From contig DBXV01000005.1 in NCBI GenBank assembly GCA_002309695.1, positions 104,596-142,931 of the forward strand: a stretch of 38,336 nucleotides of DNA. Reading direction: 5' to 3'. The translations under genes were made by a program, and so were the position numbers. The DNA comes from Myxococcales bacterium UBA1203 (lineage in GTDB: Bacteria > Myxococcota > Myxococcia > Myxococcales > UBA5297). The notes beneath the pieces were generated by a model, which did no database searches, was not told where the DNA came from, and saw only the letters and a list, made by a program, of their open reading frames with translations. This document shows positions 1 to 8,634 of this stretch, piece after piece. The stretch's first letter is position 1. Every line of letters begins with the position of its first letter.

Positions 1-1
1 T

Positions 2-2578
2 TCGGACGCGCATTCGCCCGCCATGCTGGGCCGGGAGGCCAACGCCTTTGACTGTGCTCTGGACTACCACTCGGTGCGGCGGGCCATGGCCACGGGGGCG
101 GGCTTTCTGGGAACGGTCGAGTTCTTTCCCGAGGAGGGGAAGTACCATCTGGACGGCCACCGGAACTGCGGCCTGCGCCTGACGCCTCAGGAGACGAAGG
201 AACTGGGCGGGCGCTGTCCAAAATGCGGCGGGCTCATCACCGTGGGCGTGGAGAGCCGGGTGGAAGATCTGGCCGGGCGTCCGGCGGGGTTCAGGCCGCC
301 CGGAGCGGCCGATTTCGAGAGCATCATCCCGCTCCCGGAAATCGTCTCTGAAATCGAGCAGACGGGGGTCCAGAGCAAAAAGGTCCGCGGTGTGGTCGAG
401 GCGCTGACGGGCAGACTGGGGCCGGAGATGGCCATCCTGCGGGACATTCCCGTGGAGGACATTCGCCGCGCCGGGACGCCGGTTCTGGCCGAGGCGATTT
501 CCAGGCTGCGTGCGGGGCACGTTCACCGGACGGCGGGCTACGACGGTGAGTTCGGAACCATTCGTCTGTTCGAACCCCATGAGCTCGACGGACACGGGCG
601 CTCGCCGCTGCTCTTTTCTCTGGACCGGCTGGATGCGGCTTCGGCGGCGAAGACAACAGCTGAGGTCTCTGACCGTGAGGCTGCGGTTCCTGACGCTGTT
701 TTGGCGGAGCCCCAGCCGCAGACGGGCACTGACGCGGCAGTCACGGAAATCTCCGGCGGGGAAACGCAGGCGGCGGGTGAGACCTGCGCGGAAAGTCAGC
801 AGCCGCCGGCAGAGAAAAGCGCGGCCGCCTCGCGCTGGCTGCAAGGTCTGGATGAGGCGCAGACCCGGGCCGCGGAGACCTCGGAGGGACCGCTGGTCAT
901 CATCGCGGGGCCGGGAACGGGCAAGACGCGGACGCTGACGCGGCGTCTGGCGCACCTCATTGACGACCTGCATGCGGATCCTGCCCGCTGCCTCGCGGTC
1001 ACGTTTACGCGCAAGGCGGCTGAGGAGATGCGCGAGCGGCTCCGGGATCTGATTCCCGCGGGTGCGCCGTCCATCATCGTCGATACCTTCCACGGGCTGG
1101 CGCTGCGCATTCTGCGCGAGGATGCCGTGTCCGCCGGGCTGCCGCCGGATTTCGCCATCATGGACGAGGAGGGGGAGGCGGGGCGCCGGGCGCTCATCGG
1201 CCGCTGTTTCCAGGTGCAGCCCGCCGAGGCCGGGAGAATGGCCGACAGGTTTCGCCGTGAGCCCGGCAGCGGCGAGGCGGAGACTTTCAGACGCTTTCTC
1301 GCGGAACAGGGGCTCGTGGACCTGGATGCCGTCATTCCGATGACCGTCGAGCTTCTGGAAACTCACCCCGAGATTGCGGCCAGGTGGCGCGCCCGTCTGG
1401 ACCACGTGTCCATCGACGAGTTTCAGGACATCGACGAGGCGCAGTACAGGCTGGCCTGTCTGCTCTCTCTGGGGACGGAGAGCCTGTGCGTCATCGGCGA
1501 CCCGGATCAGTCCATTTATTCATTCCGCGGCGCGTCCCCGGGCTTCTTCCGGCGCTTCATCGAGGACCATCCGGGGACGACGGAGATTCGCCTCGTCTGC
1601 AACTACCGGTCGTCGCCCGTCATCGTTTCGGCGGCCCTTCACGCCATCGCGCCGCAGACGCTGGTTCCCGGGCGCGCCCTGACGGCCCGCCGCGCCGGGT
1701 ATTTCCCCGACAAAATTCAGCTTTTCGAGGCGCAGGACGCCAGGGCTGAGGCCGAGTTCATCGCCGGGAGCATCGAGTCGCGCGTTGGCGGCACCTCGCA
1801 TCGGACGTTCGATGAGCACCCGGAGATTGGGCACGCGGACGCGTCCAGTGACCGGAGCTTCTGCGACTTTGCTGTCCTTTACAGGACCGACGCTCAGGCC
1901 GAGGCGCTCATGGAGGCGCTGTCCAGGCGGTCCATCCCCTGTCAGAAGTCCGGGCACACCCGGCTCAGCGCTCACCGGGGCGTCCGCGAGCTGCGCGACA
2001 TGCTGCGTCAGGCGGATTTGGCCGGTTCTCAGTCGGAAATGAGCCTTCCTCAGCGGCTTCTGGAGGCGGCGCGGCAGCTCGCTGAGCGCCGTGGCGGCTG
2101 GCGGGACGACTCTTCGGGCGCGGAGGCGCTGGAACTTCTTCAGCCGCTGGCTTCGCGCTCTGGCTCGCTGACGGAGTTCCTTGCGGCCATCCAGCAGGGT
2201 GCCGAGACGGATGCGCCCGATGTCCGCGCCCAGAAGGTCAGTCTGCTGACCATGCACGCTTCCAAGGGTCTGGAATTTCCCGTGGTCTTCATCGCCGGCT
2301 GCGATGACGGGCTCATTCCCTTCCGCCTGCGCGCCGGCCAGCTGACCGAGGAGGCTCTGGCCGAGGAGCGCCGCCTGTTTTTTGTGGCCGTCACCCGCGC
2401 CCGCGACGAGCTGATTCTGACCCGCGCCAGAAAGCGGCTGATTCAGGGGGCGGAGTGCGCGCCTGGGGCGTCGGCGTTTCTCCGCGACCTCGACCCGCGC
2501 TGTCTGAGCAATGTCACGGCGGACGCGGCGAAGGGGATGGGGCGCCGGCGCAGGCAGAGGCAGCTGAAACTCTTCTGA
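2..2578 (+). CDS. EndoQ-like PHP nuclease fused to UvrD helicase (5' partial)
   Basis: The reading frame is open back to the window edge, so the gene begins upstream. The residues before the first ATG (position 23) read SDAHSP, a PHP metal-ligand motif. From that ATG, residues 1-195 look like the end of an EndoQ/TIGR00375-type protein: HRNCGLRL, a zinc-ribbon CPKCGG and an SKKV segment. EndoQ enzymes nick DNA 5' of deaminated bases. A polar linker of about 80 residues follows. A compact superfamily 1A helicase then runs to the end: Walker A GPGTGKT at 296-302, TFTRKAAEEM, Walker B DEFQD from 465, GDPDQSIYSFRGA, NYRSS, TMHASKGLEF near 744 and VAVTRARDEL. The helicase part is shorter than PcrA, suggesting reduced 1B/2B subdomains. 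A role coupling damage nicking to strand unwinding is inference. The gene converges on pcrA with 42 bp between them. Confidence 0.88.
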   Translation, partial: SDAHSPAMLGREANAFDCALDYHSVRRAMATGAGFLGTVEFFPEEGKYHLDGHRNCGLRLTPQETKELGGRCPKCGGLITVGVESRVEDLAGRPAGFRPPGAADFESIIPLPEIVSEIEQTGVQSKKVRGVVEALTGRLGPEMAILRDIPVEDIRRAGTPVLAEAISRLRAGHVHRTAGYDGEFGTIRLFEPHELDGHGRSPLLFSLDRLDAASAAKTTAEVSDREAAVPDAVLAEPQPQTGTDAAVTEISGGETQAAGETCAESQQPPAEKSAAASRWLQGLDEAQTRAAETSEGPLVIIAGPGTGKTRTLTRRLAHLIDDLHADPARCLAVTFTRKAAEEMRERLRDLIPAGAPSIIVDTFHGLALRILREDAVSAGLPPDFAIMDEEGEAGRRALIGRCFQVQPAEAGRMADRFRREPGSGEAETFRRFLAEQGLVDLDAVIPMTVELLETHPEIAARWRARLDHVSIDEFQDIDEAQYRLACLLSLGTESLCVIGDPDQSIYSFRGASPGFFRRFIEDHPGTTEIRLVCNYRSSPVIVSAALHAIAPQTLVPGRALTARRAGYFPDKIQLFEAQDARAEAEFIAGSIESRVGGTSHRTFDEHPEIGHADASSDRSFCDFAVLYRTDAQAEALMEALSRRSIPCQKSGHTRLSAHRGVRELRDMLRQADLAGSQSEMSLPQRLLEAARQLAERRGGWRDDSSGAEALELLQPLASRSGSLTEFLAAIQQGAETDAPDVRAQKVSLLTMHASKGLEFPVVFIAGCDDGLIPFRLRAGQLTEEALAEERRLFFVAVTRARDELILTRARKRLIQGAECAPGASAFLRDLDPRCLSNVTADAAKGMGRRRRQRQLKLF

Positions 2579-2620
2579 ATCGGCCGAATCGACTCGCCGT
2601 TCGCTGCCGCTGCCCGCGGC

Positions 2621-5197
2621 TCAGATGCGCTTGAGGAAGCGGGCGAGGATTTTTTTGTCGCCCAGTCCGGGAAAGCGGACCACCAGGACGGCATTGGGCC
2701 CCAGCGGCTTGTTTTTGGAGACGACGACGCCCTGGCCAAAGCTGCCATGAAACACGCTGTCGCCGGGGCAGGGCAGCGACTGGCCGCTGGCTTTCAGCGC
2801 GGCGCGCCGCTCGTAGTCGGACCGCTGATCAAAGTCGGTGTCGTCGGGAATGAAGACGTCGGGCTCGGGCGGCGGCCTCTGGGAAAAGGACAGGTCGTCC
2901 TCAGGTTCAGGGGGCAGAGCGCTGCCGGAAAGCGCGCTCCTCAGCGCCGGAGGCACGCGCCGCGGACTGCCATAGTGTCCCGCGCCGGGGCGCGCCGCCT
3001 GCGCCGCGTTTGTTCTCTGCGCGGGCCTCGCTCTGGGCGAGAGGTCAAACAGCTCCGGCGGGATGTCCTTGAGGAAGCGGGAAGGCTCATTGATCTGAAA
3101 GTTCCCGTAGAGGGAGCGCGTCCTGGCCAGCGAGAAGAACAGACGCCTGCGCGTGCGGGTGATGCCCACGTAGCAAAGGCGCCTTTCCTCGGCCAACTCC
3201 TCCTCGCCTTTGGACGACGCGGACGCTCCCCAGCCAGAGGACGAGAGCGCGCGGATGTGCGGGAACACGCCCTCCTCCATCCCCGTCATAAAGACGGTGT
3301 CGAACTCCAGGCCCTTGGCCGCGTGGAGCGTCATCAGCGACACCTTGCCTGAACCTGTGTCGTCGTCGGCGTCTCCCAGAAGGCTCACCTGCTCCAGAAA
3401 AGCCTCCAGCGGCGTCAGATCCTGAGAGAGCCACGCGCCCTCATCCAGCCCTTCCACCGAAGAAAGCGCGGCCTCGGTCTCTGCGCGCATGCGGTCAAAC
3501 TCGCCCGCAGCCCCCAGAAATTCCCGCAGGTTTTCCACCCGGTCGCCCGCCTCATCCGTCCCCTCGGCCGCCAGCGCCTGAATGAGGCCGCTGATGGTCA
3601 GCATGCGCTCCACGGCACTCCGGGCATCTCCCGCCAGCGCCGCGTCGGTGGAAAGCGTGCGCACGATGTCCAGAAAGGCGGACAGGCGCTTTTTGGCGGC
3701 GGCGGAGAGCGTCTCAATGTCCTGAACGCGCTCCAGCGCCTCGTAGAGCGCGAGGCCGTGCGCCTCGGCAAAGCTCTGGAGCCGGGTGATGGTCGTCGCG
3801 CCGATGCCGCGGGCAGGCTTGTTGATGACGCGCAGGAGGTCAGGGTCGGACCTGGGGTTGATGGCCAGCCGCAGATAGGCGCCGGCGTCCTTGATTTCTT
3901 CGCGCTCGTAAAACGCCCGGCCGCGGACGACCCGATAGGGAATCCCCGCCAGGCGCAGCTGCTCCTCGAGAACGCGGGACTGGGCGTTGGTCCGGTAGAA
4001 AACCGCGATGTCCGAGTGAGCGGTTCCCTGAGCAGTCAGGCTGCGGATGCAGCCGGCGATCTGCCGCCCCTCGTCCTTTTCGTCGCCGGCGAGGATGAGT
4101 CCGAAGGGCAGCCCCTGCTCCCGGTCGGTCCAGAGCTTCTTCTGCGCGCGCCGCGGGTTCTTGGAGATGACGGCGTAGGCCGCGTCGAGAATGGCGCCGT
4201 CCGAGCGGTAGTTCTGTTCCAGCTTCACCACCTGAGCGCCGGGGAAGTGCTTCTCGAAGGAGAGGATGTTGGCCGGGTCGGCGCCGCGCCAGCGGTAGAT
4301 GGACTGGTCGTCGTCGCCAACGGCGCACAGGTTGTCGTGGCCGGGCGGGCACAGAAGGCGGACCAGTGCGTACTGAATCGGGTTCGTGTCCTGAAACTCG
4401 TCCACCAGGACGTAGCGGAACCGCTCCCTGTAGTGCTCCAGAACGCTCTCGTCCCGTTTGAAGAGGTCCACGAGCTCCAGAAGCAGGCCGCCGAAGTCGA
4501 TGGCATTGGCCTGCCGGAGAAGCTCCTCGTAGCGCTCGTAAACAGCGGGCACATAGCGGTCGCAGCGGTCGATGCCGTTGACGGGCAGGTCGGAAGGCCG
4601 CTTTCCCTCGTTCTTCGCCTGGTCGATGCGCATGCGTACCAGCTGAGGCGTGACGCCCTCGGGCAGGTCCATCTCACGGATGGCGCGGCGGATGAGCTGC
4701 ATGGAGTCGCTTTCATCGAAGATGACGAAGGACTTGGTCAGGCCGATTTTTTCGGCTTCGCGCCGGAGCAGAGAGGCGCCCAGAGCGTGAAAGGTGGAGA
4801 CCTGGCAGGAGGCCGCCACGGGGCCCAGAAGCTGAAGCAGGCGGGAGCGCATTTCGCCCGCGGCCTTGTTGGTGAACGTGACCGCCAGAATGCGCCAGGG
4901 CGCCACGTTCCGCCGCAGGGCCAGATAGGCGACCCGGTGGGTGATGACCCGCGTCTTGCCGCTGCCCGCCCCGGCGAGAACCAGAAGAGGACCGTCCCCG
5001 TGAAGAACGGCGGCGCGCTGAGCGTCGTTCAGCCCCTGCAGAAGCGGGTCATTTTCCGGAGGCGGCGGGCCGAAGATGTCGTCAAACGGGCTCGGCGGCG
5101 GCGCGTCCGAAAAAGGATCGTCATCGACGGGGGGCGGGAATGAGGCCGCCGGCATGCCGCCATCGGAAAACGGGTCGTCGTCGAAGTCAGTCGTCAT
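2621..5197 (-). CDS. pcrA: ATP-dependent DNA helicase PcrA/UvrD
   Basis: This is a 3'-5' superfamily 1A helicase of the PcrA/UvrD/Rep group, which acts in nucleotide excision repair and clearing of stalled replication. The motifs are in order: Q-motif GLNDAQRAAV, Walker A AGAGSGKT at residues 75-82, TFTNKAAGEM, DEFQDTN near 266, GDDDQSIYRWRGA, QNYRS, TLHAAKGLEFDTVF followed by the typical EEGVFPH, and VGITRTRRRLF. The last 50 residues (GDSVFHGSFGQGVVV onwards) match the Tudor-like C-terminal domain of PcrA. At 858 residues it is longer than usual PcrA (a little over 700). The excess is an acidic, proline-rich N-terminal tail of about 50 residues, carrying DDDPFSD twice, and an Arg/Ala/Pro-rich linker before the Tudor domain. 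The ATG at 5197 has only a weak ribosome site. A second ATG fourteen codons later is possible. Confidence 0.93.
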   Translation of the reverse strand: MTTDFDDDPFSDGGMPAASFPPPVDDDPFSDAPPPSPFDDIFGPPPPENDPLLQGLNDAQRAAVLHGDGPLLVLAGAGSGKTRVITHRVAYLALRRNVAPWRILAVTFTNKAAGEMRSRLLQLLGPVAASCQVSTFHALGASLLRREAEKIGLTKSFVIFDESDSMQLIRRAIREMDLPEGVTPQLVRMRIDQAKNEGKRPSDLPVNGIDRCDRYVPAVYERYEELLRQANAIDFGGLLLELVDLFKRDESVLEHYRERFRYVLVDEFQDTNPIQYALVRLLCPPGHDNLCAVGDDDQSIYRWRGADPANILSFEKHFPGAQVVKLEQNYRSDGAILDAAYAVISKNPRRAQKKLWTDREQGLPFGLILAGDEKDEGRQIAGCIRSLTAQGTAHSDIAVFYRTNAQSRVLEEQLRLAGIPYRVVRGRAFYEREEIKDAGAYLRLAINPRSDPDLLRVINKPARGIGATTITRLQSFAEAHGLALYEALERVQDIETLSAAAKKRLSAFLDIVRTLSTDAALAGDARSAVERMLTISGLIQALAAEGTDEAGDRVENLREFLGAAGEFDRMRAETEAALSSVEGLDEGAWLSQDLTPLEAFLEQVSLLGDADDDTGSGKVSLMTLHAAKGLEFDTVFMTGMEEGVFPHIRALSSSGWGASASSKGEEELAEERRLCYVGITRTRRRLFFSLARTRSLYGNFQINEPSRFLKDIPPELFDLSPRARPAQRTNAAQAARPGAGHYGSPRRVPPALRSALSGSALPPEPEDDLSFSQRPPPEPDVFIPDDTDFDQRSDYERRAALKASGQSLPCPGDSVFHGSFGQGVVVSKNKPLGPNAVLVVRFPGLGDKKILARFLKRI

Positions 5198-5295
5198 GGT
5201 GGCGCGCGCTCAACAATGCGTCCGGGCAAAGTGCAAGTGGGCCGGTCTGCTTTCACCTCTGACGGCACCTGTTCCTCTCCCGGGACACGCGTTCG

Positions 5296-5325
5296 TTGAC
5301 AAGAAAAGCGGAAGGCCGCTAGGCA
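5296..5325 (+). promoter_or_regulatory. Putative sigma-70-type promoter of the EcsC-family gene
   Basis: A perfect TTGACA at 5296-5301 is followed after 18 nt by TAGGCA (5320-5325). The element lies about 50 nt before the EcsC-family start codon in the divergent intergenic region. The -35 is convincing and the -10 is poor against TATAAT, so this is tentative. Confidence 0.35.
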
Positions 5326-5377
5326 CGCCGCCCTTTTCCCGCGGCCCTGAAAGCCCGCCCTCTGTCAGGAGAAAAAA

Positions 5378-6001
5378 ATGCCCAAAATTCCGTCCTTTAC
5401 GCCGTCGCAGCTCAAGGAAATGGCCAACGCGCAGCTGTCCAAATTGATTGTGGCGGAGGTGGGGCGGTCCCGGGCGCGCATCGCTGAACTGAGGCGGGTC
5501 TATCCGTCGGCTTCTGTCACCGAGCTGGCAGAGCGGCTGGCGGACGCCAAGAAGAGCATCGCCGGCACCTCCGGCGCCATCAGCGGTGTCTTCGGCGTGG
5601 CCTCTGTGCCCGTGGACCTGGTGCTGGTGGCCTATCTCCAGCTGGCCGTGATGATTGATGTGGCCTGCCTCTACGGCGCCAACCTCAAGACGCAGAAGGC
5701 CCAGGACGAGCTGATTGACCTCTTGGGCTACGCCAATGGCGCCGACCCCGTGGTGCGCGCCAGTCCCCGCGTTCTGGGGCAGGTGGCGTTCCTGCTGCTC
5801 AAGAGCGGCGGCATGAAGCAGTTCGGGCGGCTTTTCCCCGTCGTGGCCTCGCCTCTGACTGCCTGGCTGAACAACAAGGCCATCGTCCGCGCCTGCCACG
5901 AGGCGATTGTTTTTTACGGTCAGGAAAAGCCCAAGCCCGAGGATGCCAAGAGCGCTGATGTGACCGAGTCCGAGGCAAAGTCCTCCGGTAAAGAGGACTG
6001 A
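5378..6001 (+). CDS. EcsC family protein
   Basis: This 207-residue protein has a good ribosome site (AGGAG shortly before the ATG). It starts with basic amphipathic helices and a segment YPSASVTELAERLADAKK. A long glycine/alanine-rich hydrophobic stretch follows (about residues 60-105, SGAISGVFGVASVPVDLVLV and onward to LYGANL), and an acidic, lysine-rich tail ends the protein. The 'P-x-D-L-x-L-V-x-x-Q/L-x-x-x-x-x-D-I/V-A-x-L-Y-G' pattern in the middle is what I recognise as the EcsC family (PF12787), whose molecular function is poorly known. There is no signal peptide. It is most likely a membrane-associated helical protein. It appears to be a single-gene unit, with a candidate promoter upstream and a shared bidirectional terminator downstream. 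The family call rests on pattern memory. Confidence 0.72.
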   Translation: MPKIPSFTPSQLKEMANAQLSKLIVAEVGRSRARIAELRRVYPSASVTELAERLADAKKSIAGTSGAISGVFGVASVPVDLVLVAYLQLAVMIDVACLYGANLKTQKAQDELIDLLGYANGADPVVRASPRVLGQVAFLLLKSGGMKQFGRLFPVVASPLTAWLNNKAIVRACHEAIVFYGQEKPKPEDAKSADVTESEAKSSGKED

Positions 6002-6039
6002 GCCGCCCGCGCCGGACAGATTCTCCAAAGAAAAAAGAA

Positions 6040-6073
6040 GGGCTCCTCCGTTTCAGACGGGGGAGCCCTTTTT
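6040..6073. terminator. Bidirectional rho-independent terminator
   Basis: A 10-bp stem (GGGCTCCTCC / GGGGGAGCCC, one G-T wobble) is followed by a T-run on the plus strand. An A-run precedes it, which gives a T-run on the minus strand. It sits between the convergent ends of the EcsC-family gene (stop 6001) and the phosphomannomutase gene (stop 6108), and so can serve both. Confidence 0.85.
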
Positions 6074-6107
6074 CATTCGTGATGCCGCGGTGTGAGCGGT
6101 CTGCCGG

Positions 6108-7490
6108 CTAGCGGCCGGCGTCAATGTCCCGCTCGATGCCGCTGAGCGCGCCCTCCACAAAGGCGCGGATGCGCTCAAGGGCCTGTGCGGAAAGCGCCTC
6201 GAAGCGCAGCACCAGAATGGGCTGCGTATTGGAAGCGCGCACGAGCCCCCAGCCATCCTTGAAGGTCACGCGGGCGCCGTCCGTCTCGTTCACGTCCAGC
6301 CCCTGAGCTTTGAAGAGGGCCACCGCCCGCCGGACGATTTCAAACTTGCGCGCCTCGGTGCCCGCATCGCGGCGGATTTCCGGTGTGGCGAAGGTTTTGG
6401 GCAGGTCAGCGAGCATCTCGGAGAGCGGCATCCCACTGCTGTCCAGAATCTCCAGCAGCCGGGCCGTGGAATAGACGGCGTCGTCGAAGCCGAAATAGCG
6501 GTCCTTCCAGAAGATGTGGCCGCTCATCTCGCCGGCGAGGAGCGCCCCCGTCTCCTTCATCTTCGCCTTGATGATGCTGTGGCCCGCCTTGCACATGATG
6601 GGCTCTCCGCCGCGCTCTCTGATGCCGTCGTAAAAACGCATCGAGCACTTGACTTCGCCCACCACCTTGGCGCCGGGCCGCTTCTTCAGCAGGTCGCGGG
6701 CAAAGAGCAGCGTCAGCTCGTCGCCCCAGAGGATATTTCCCTTCTCATCGACCACGCCGATGCGGTCCGCGTCGCCGTCGTAGGCAATCCCCAGGTCCGC
6801 CTTTTCGCCCTTCACCGTCTCGATGAGCCGGGAAAGGTTCTTCTCGATGGTGGGGTCCGGATGGTGGTTCGGGAAGTGGCCGTCGGGCTCGCAGAAGAGG
6901 GGAATCACTTCGCAGCCCAGCGCCCTGAGCATGGGCAGCGCGACGATGCCGCCCACGCCGTTGCCCGCATCAACCACGACCCTGAGGCGCTTCTTCAGCT
7001 GCCCAAATTCCTGCCGGATGAGGTCCAGATAAGGAATCGTCACATCCCAGGGCTTCACCGCGCCGCTGCCGCTCAGGAAGTCGTCCTGCTCAATCATTGC
7101 CCGCAGCGCCTGAATTTCCTGCCCCCAGAAGGTCGTCCTGCCGACGCCGACCTTGAAACCGTTGTAGTCGGCGGGGTTGTGGCTGCCCGTAATCATGGCG
7201 AGTCCATCGACGGCCAGCGTGTTGGCGGCAAAGTAGGTCAGCGGCGTGGGGACAATGCCCAGGTCGAGGACGTCGCAGCCTGTGGAGGTGACGCCCCGGA
7301 CGAGGGCATCTCTTAAGCGCGGCGAGCTCAGGCGGCAGTCCCGTCCCAGAGCGATTCGGTTTCCGCCCGCCCGCAGCACCTTGGTGCCCAGTCCTTTGCC
7401 GATGAGTTCAGCCAGCTCGTCGGTCAGGTCGGGCTCGACGAGGCCGCGGATGTCGTATTCGCGAAAAATTTCAGGGTTCACTTGAGCCAT
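6108..7490 (-). CDS. algC: Phosphomannomutase/phosphoglucomutase
   Basis: This alpha-D-phosphohexomutase interconverts hexose 6- and 1-phosphates and so feeds GDP-mannose, UDP-glucose and polysaccharide or LPS synthesis. It is 460 residues, close to Pseudomonas AlgC (about 463). It shows the four family signatures: REYDIRG at the N terminus; phosphoserine loop TGSHNPADYNGFK with the catalytic serine at 103; metal loop DGDADR with aspartates 238, 240 and 242; sugar-binding GEMSGH; and phosphate-binding RASNTQP near the C terminus. The ATG at 7490 begins MAQVNPEIF and is preceded by AAGGA. The frame stays open upstream to 7598, but that extension is basic, unlike the family, and lies in the leader. 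The gene is cytoplasmic and is separated from pal by a terminator. Confidence 0.93.
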   Translation of the reverse strand: MAQVNPEIFREYDIRGLVEPDLTDELAELIGKGLGTKVLRAGGNRIALGRDCRLSSPRLRDALVRGVTSTGCDVLDLGIVPTPLTYFAANTLAVDGLAMITGSHNPADYNGFKVGVGRTTFWGQEIQALRAMIEQDDFLSGSGAVKPWDVTIPYLDLIRQEFGQLKKRLRVVVDAGNGVGGIVALPMLRALGCEVIPLFCEPDGHFPNHHPDPTIEKNLSRLIETVKGEKADLGIAYDGDADRIGVVDEKGNILWGDELTLLFARDLLKKRPGAKVVGEVKCSMRFYDGIRERGGEPIMCKAGHSIIKAKMKETGALLAGEMSGHIFWKDRYFGFDDAVYSTARLLEILDSSGMPLSEMLADLPKTFATPEIRRDAGTEARKFEIVRRAVALFKAQGLDVNETDGARVTFKDGWGLVRASNTQPILVLRFEALSAQALERIRAFVEGALSGIERDIDAGR

Positions 7491-7604
7491 GGCGGGCGGT
7501 TCCTTTCTGAGAAGCGATGGGAAAGTCCGGGCGGCAGAACGTTTTTGGACGGGCTTCCAGTTTTGGCATTTCCGAATGTGCAGGCCTGCCGCCTTCAAAA
7601 CGAG

Positions 7605-7645
7605 AAAGCCCGGAGCGCTCCTTGGAGGAGCAGTCTCCGGGCTTT
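7605..7645 (-). terminator. Rho-independent terminator of pal
   Basis: An 11-bp perfect stem (AAAGCCCGGAG at 7605-7615 with CTCCGGGCTTT at 7635-7645) lies 26 nt past the pal stop codon. On the minus strand the stem ends in CTTT and is followed by CTCGTTTT. It isolates pal from the downstream mutase gene. Confidence 0.85.
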
Positions 7646-7670
7646 TCAGATTCAGGAAGAACCTGACGAA

Positions 7671-8411
7671 CTACTCGTTGAACTCCACGCGGCGGTTTTC
7701 AGCCCAGGCATCCTCGTCGTGGCCGGGGTTCGCGGGGCGCTCTTCGCCGTAGGAAATCGTCTTCATTTTGTTCTCGGGCACGCCGAGGTTCTGCAGATAG
7801 CGCTTGACCGCATTGGCGCGCTTCTCACCGAGGTGGAGGTTGTATTCCTCAGTGCCGCGCTCGTCGGCGTGGCCGGCCAGGGTAATCACGCCGTCCTTGG
7901 AGCGGATGCACTCCGCGTTGCTGTCGAGGAGCGAGCGGGCCGCCGCAGTCAGCTTGAACTCGTTGTAGTCAAAATTGACGGTCTGGAGCTGGCAGACGGG
8001 CTTGGGAATTTCCGCGCACTTCTGGCTCTGGCAGCGCATGCCCTCGGAGCAGTCGGCGTCGCTCAGGCATTCCGGCTTGGGCGCGCAGCATCCGCCTTGG
8101 CAGACCATGCTGTCGCCGCACTGACCGTCGTTGGCGCACTCGGGAACGCATTTCTCGTCCTTGCACACAGAGCAGGAGCCGCAGTCGGAATTGGCCTCGC
8201 ATTCAGGTTTGGGGACACAGGCGTTTTCGCGGCAGATGAAGCCGTCCTTGCAGTGCTGATCCATGCCGCATTCCTGGCACTGACCCTGGACGCAGACTTC
8301 ATTGTGCTCGGCGCAGTGCTCGTCCTGTTCGCACTGCGGATATTTCGGGCCGCAGGATGACAGGGCGAGAAGAGCGGACGCGCAGGTCGTAAGAATGAGA
8401 AAACGTTTCAT
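7671..8411 (-). CDS. pal: Pal-like OmpA-family lipoprotein with cysteine-rich repeats
   Basis: This 246-residue lipoprotein belongs to the peptidoglycan-associated (Pal/OmpA C-terminal) group, which ties the outer membrane to the cell wall. The start at 8411 (MKRFLIL) has GGAGG 8 nt upstream. A lipoprotein signal ends in LLALSSC, so Cys20 should be lipidated. Residues about 25-133 hold some 23 cysteines in roughly five repeats of a C-x(4-5)-D-x-x-C-x(5-7)-C-x(3-5)-C module, similar to the Dickkopf-type cysteine-rich repeats seen in myxobacterial secreted proteins. The OmpA domain follows (FDYNEFKL, then GHADERGTEEYN with the peptidoglycan-binding Asp/Arg region, ending ENRRVEFNE). Classical Pal has only a short linker here. 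The many cysteines imply disulfide formation in the periplasm. No tol genes are visible nearby, so membership of a Tol-Pal system is not shown. Confidence 0.88.
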   Translation of the reverse strand: MKRFLILTTCASALLALSSCGPKYPQCEQDEHCAEHNEVCVQGQCQECGMDQHCKDGFICRENACVPKPECEANSDCGSCSVCKDEKCVPECANDGQCGDSMVCQGGCCAPKPECLSDADCSEGMRCQSQKCAEIPKPVCQLQTVNFDYNEFKLTAAARSLLDSNAECIRSKDGVITLAGHADERGTEEYNLHLGEKRANAVKRYLQNLGVPENKMKTISYGEERPANPGHDEDAWAENRRVEFNE

Positions 8412-8450
8412 AAGGCGGGCCTCCAAAAACTGATTCCACTTACAAGAAAG

Positions 8451-8480
8451 CCCCCGGCAGAAACGTCATTCTGCCGGGGG
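8451..8480 (-). promoter_or_regulatory. Perfect 12-bp stem-loop in the pal leader
   Basis: CCCCCGGCAGAA and TTCTGCCGGGGG (8451-8462 and 8469-8480) form a perfect 12-bp stem with a 6-nt loop. It lies 40 nt upstream of the pal ATG and is followed on the minus strand by CTTTCTTG. If the promoter at 8512-8540 is right, it is in the pal 5' untranslated region, where it may act as an attenuator or stabiliser. Confidence 0.6.
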
Positions 8481-8511
8481 GAGAGGTAGGACATCGGAAT
8501 AAAAGCGGCGC

Positions 8512-8540
8512 CCCCTAGCTTTGGAGAATGGGGCTGTCAA
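8512..8540 (-). promoter_or_regulatory. Putative pal promoter
   Basis: On the minus strand a perfect TTGACA (8540-8535) is followed after 17 nt by TAGGGG (8517-8512). A start site near 8505 would give a leader of about 95 nt that contains the stem-loop at 8451-8480. The -10 match is weak. The 8412-8804 divergent region otherwise holds no supported gene. Confidence 0.35.
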
Positions 8541-8634
8541 CACGCTTTCGGAGCGTTGGACAGAGGCTGTTTGGGGGCTGCTGAGCGCGGGCTGTGCAGG
8601 GTGAAAAAGGCGGAAAAACCCGTTCCGGGAGCCT

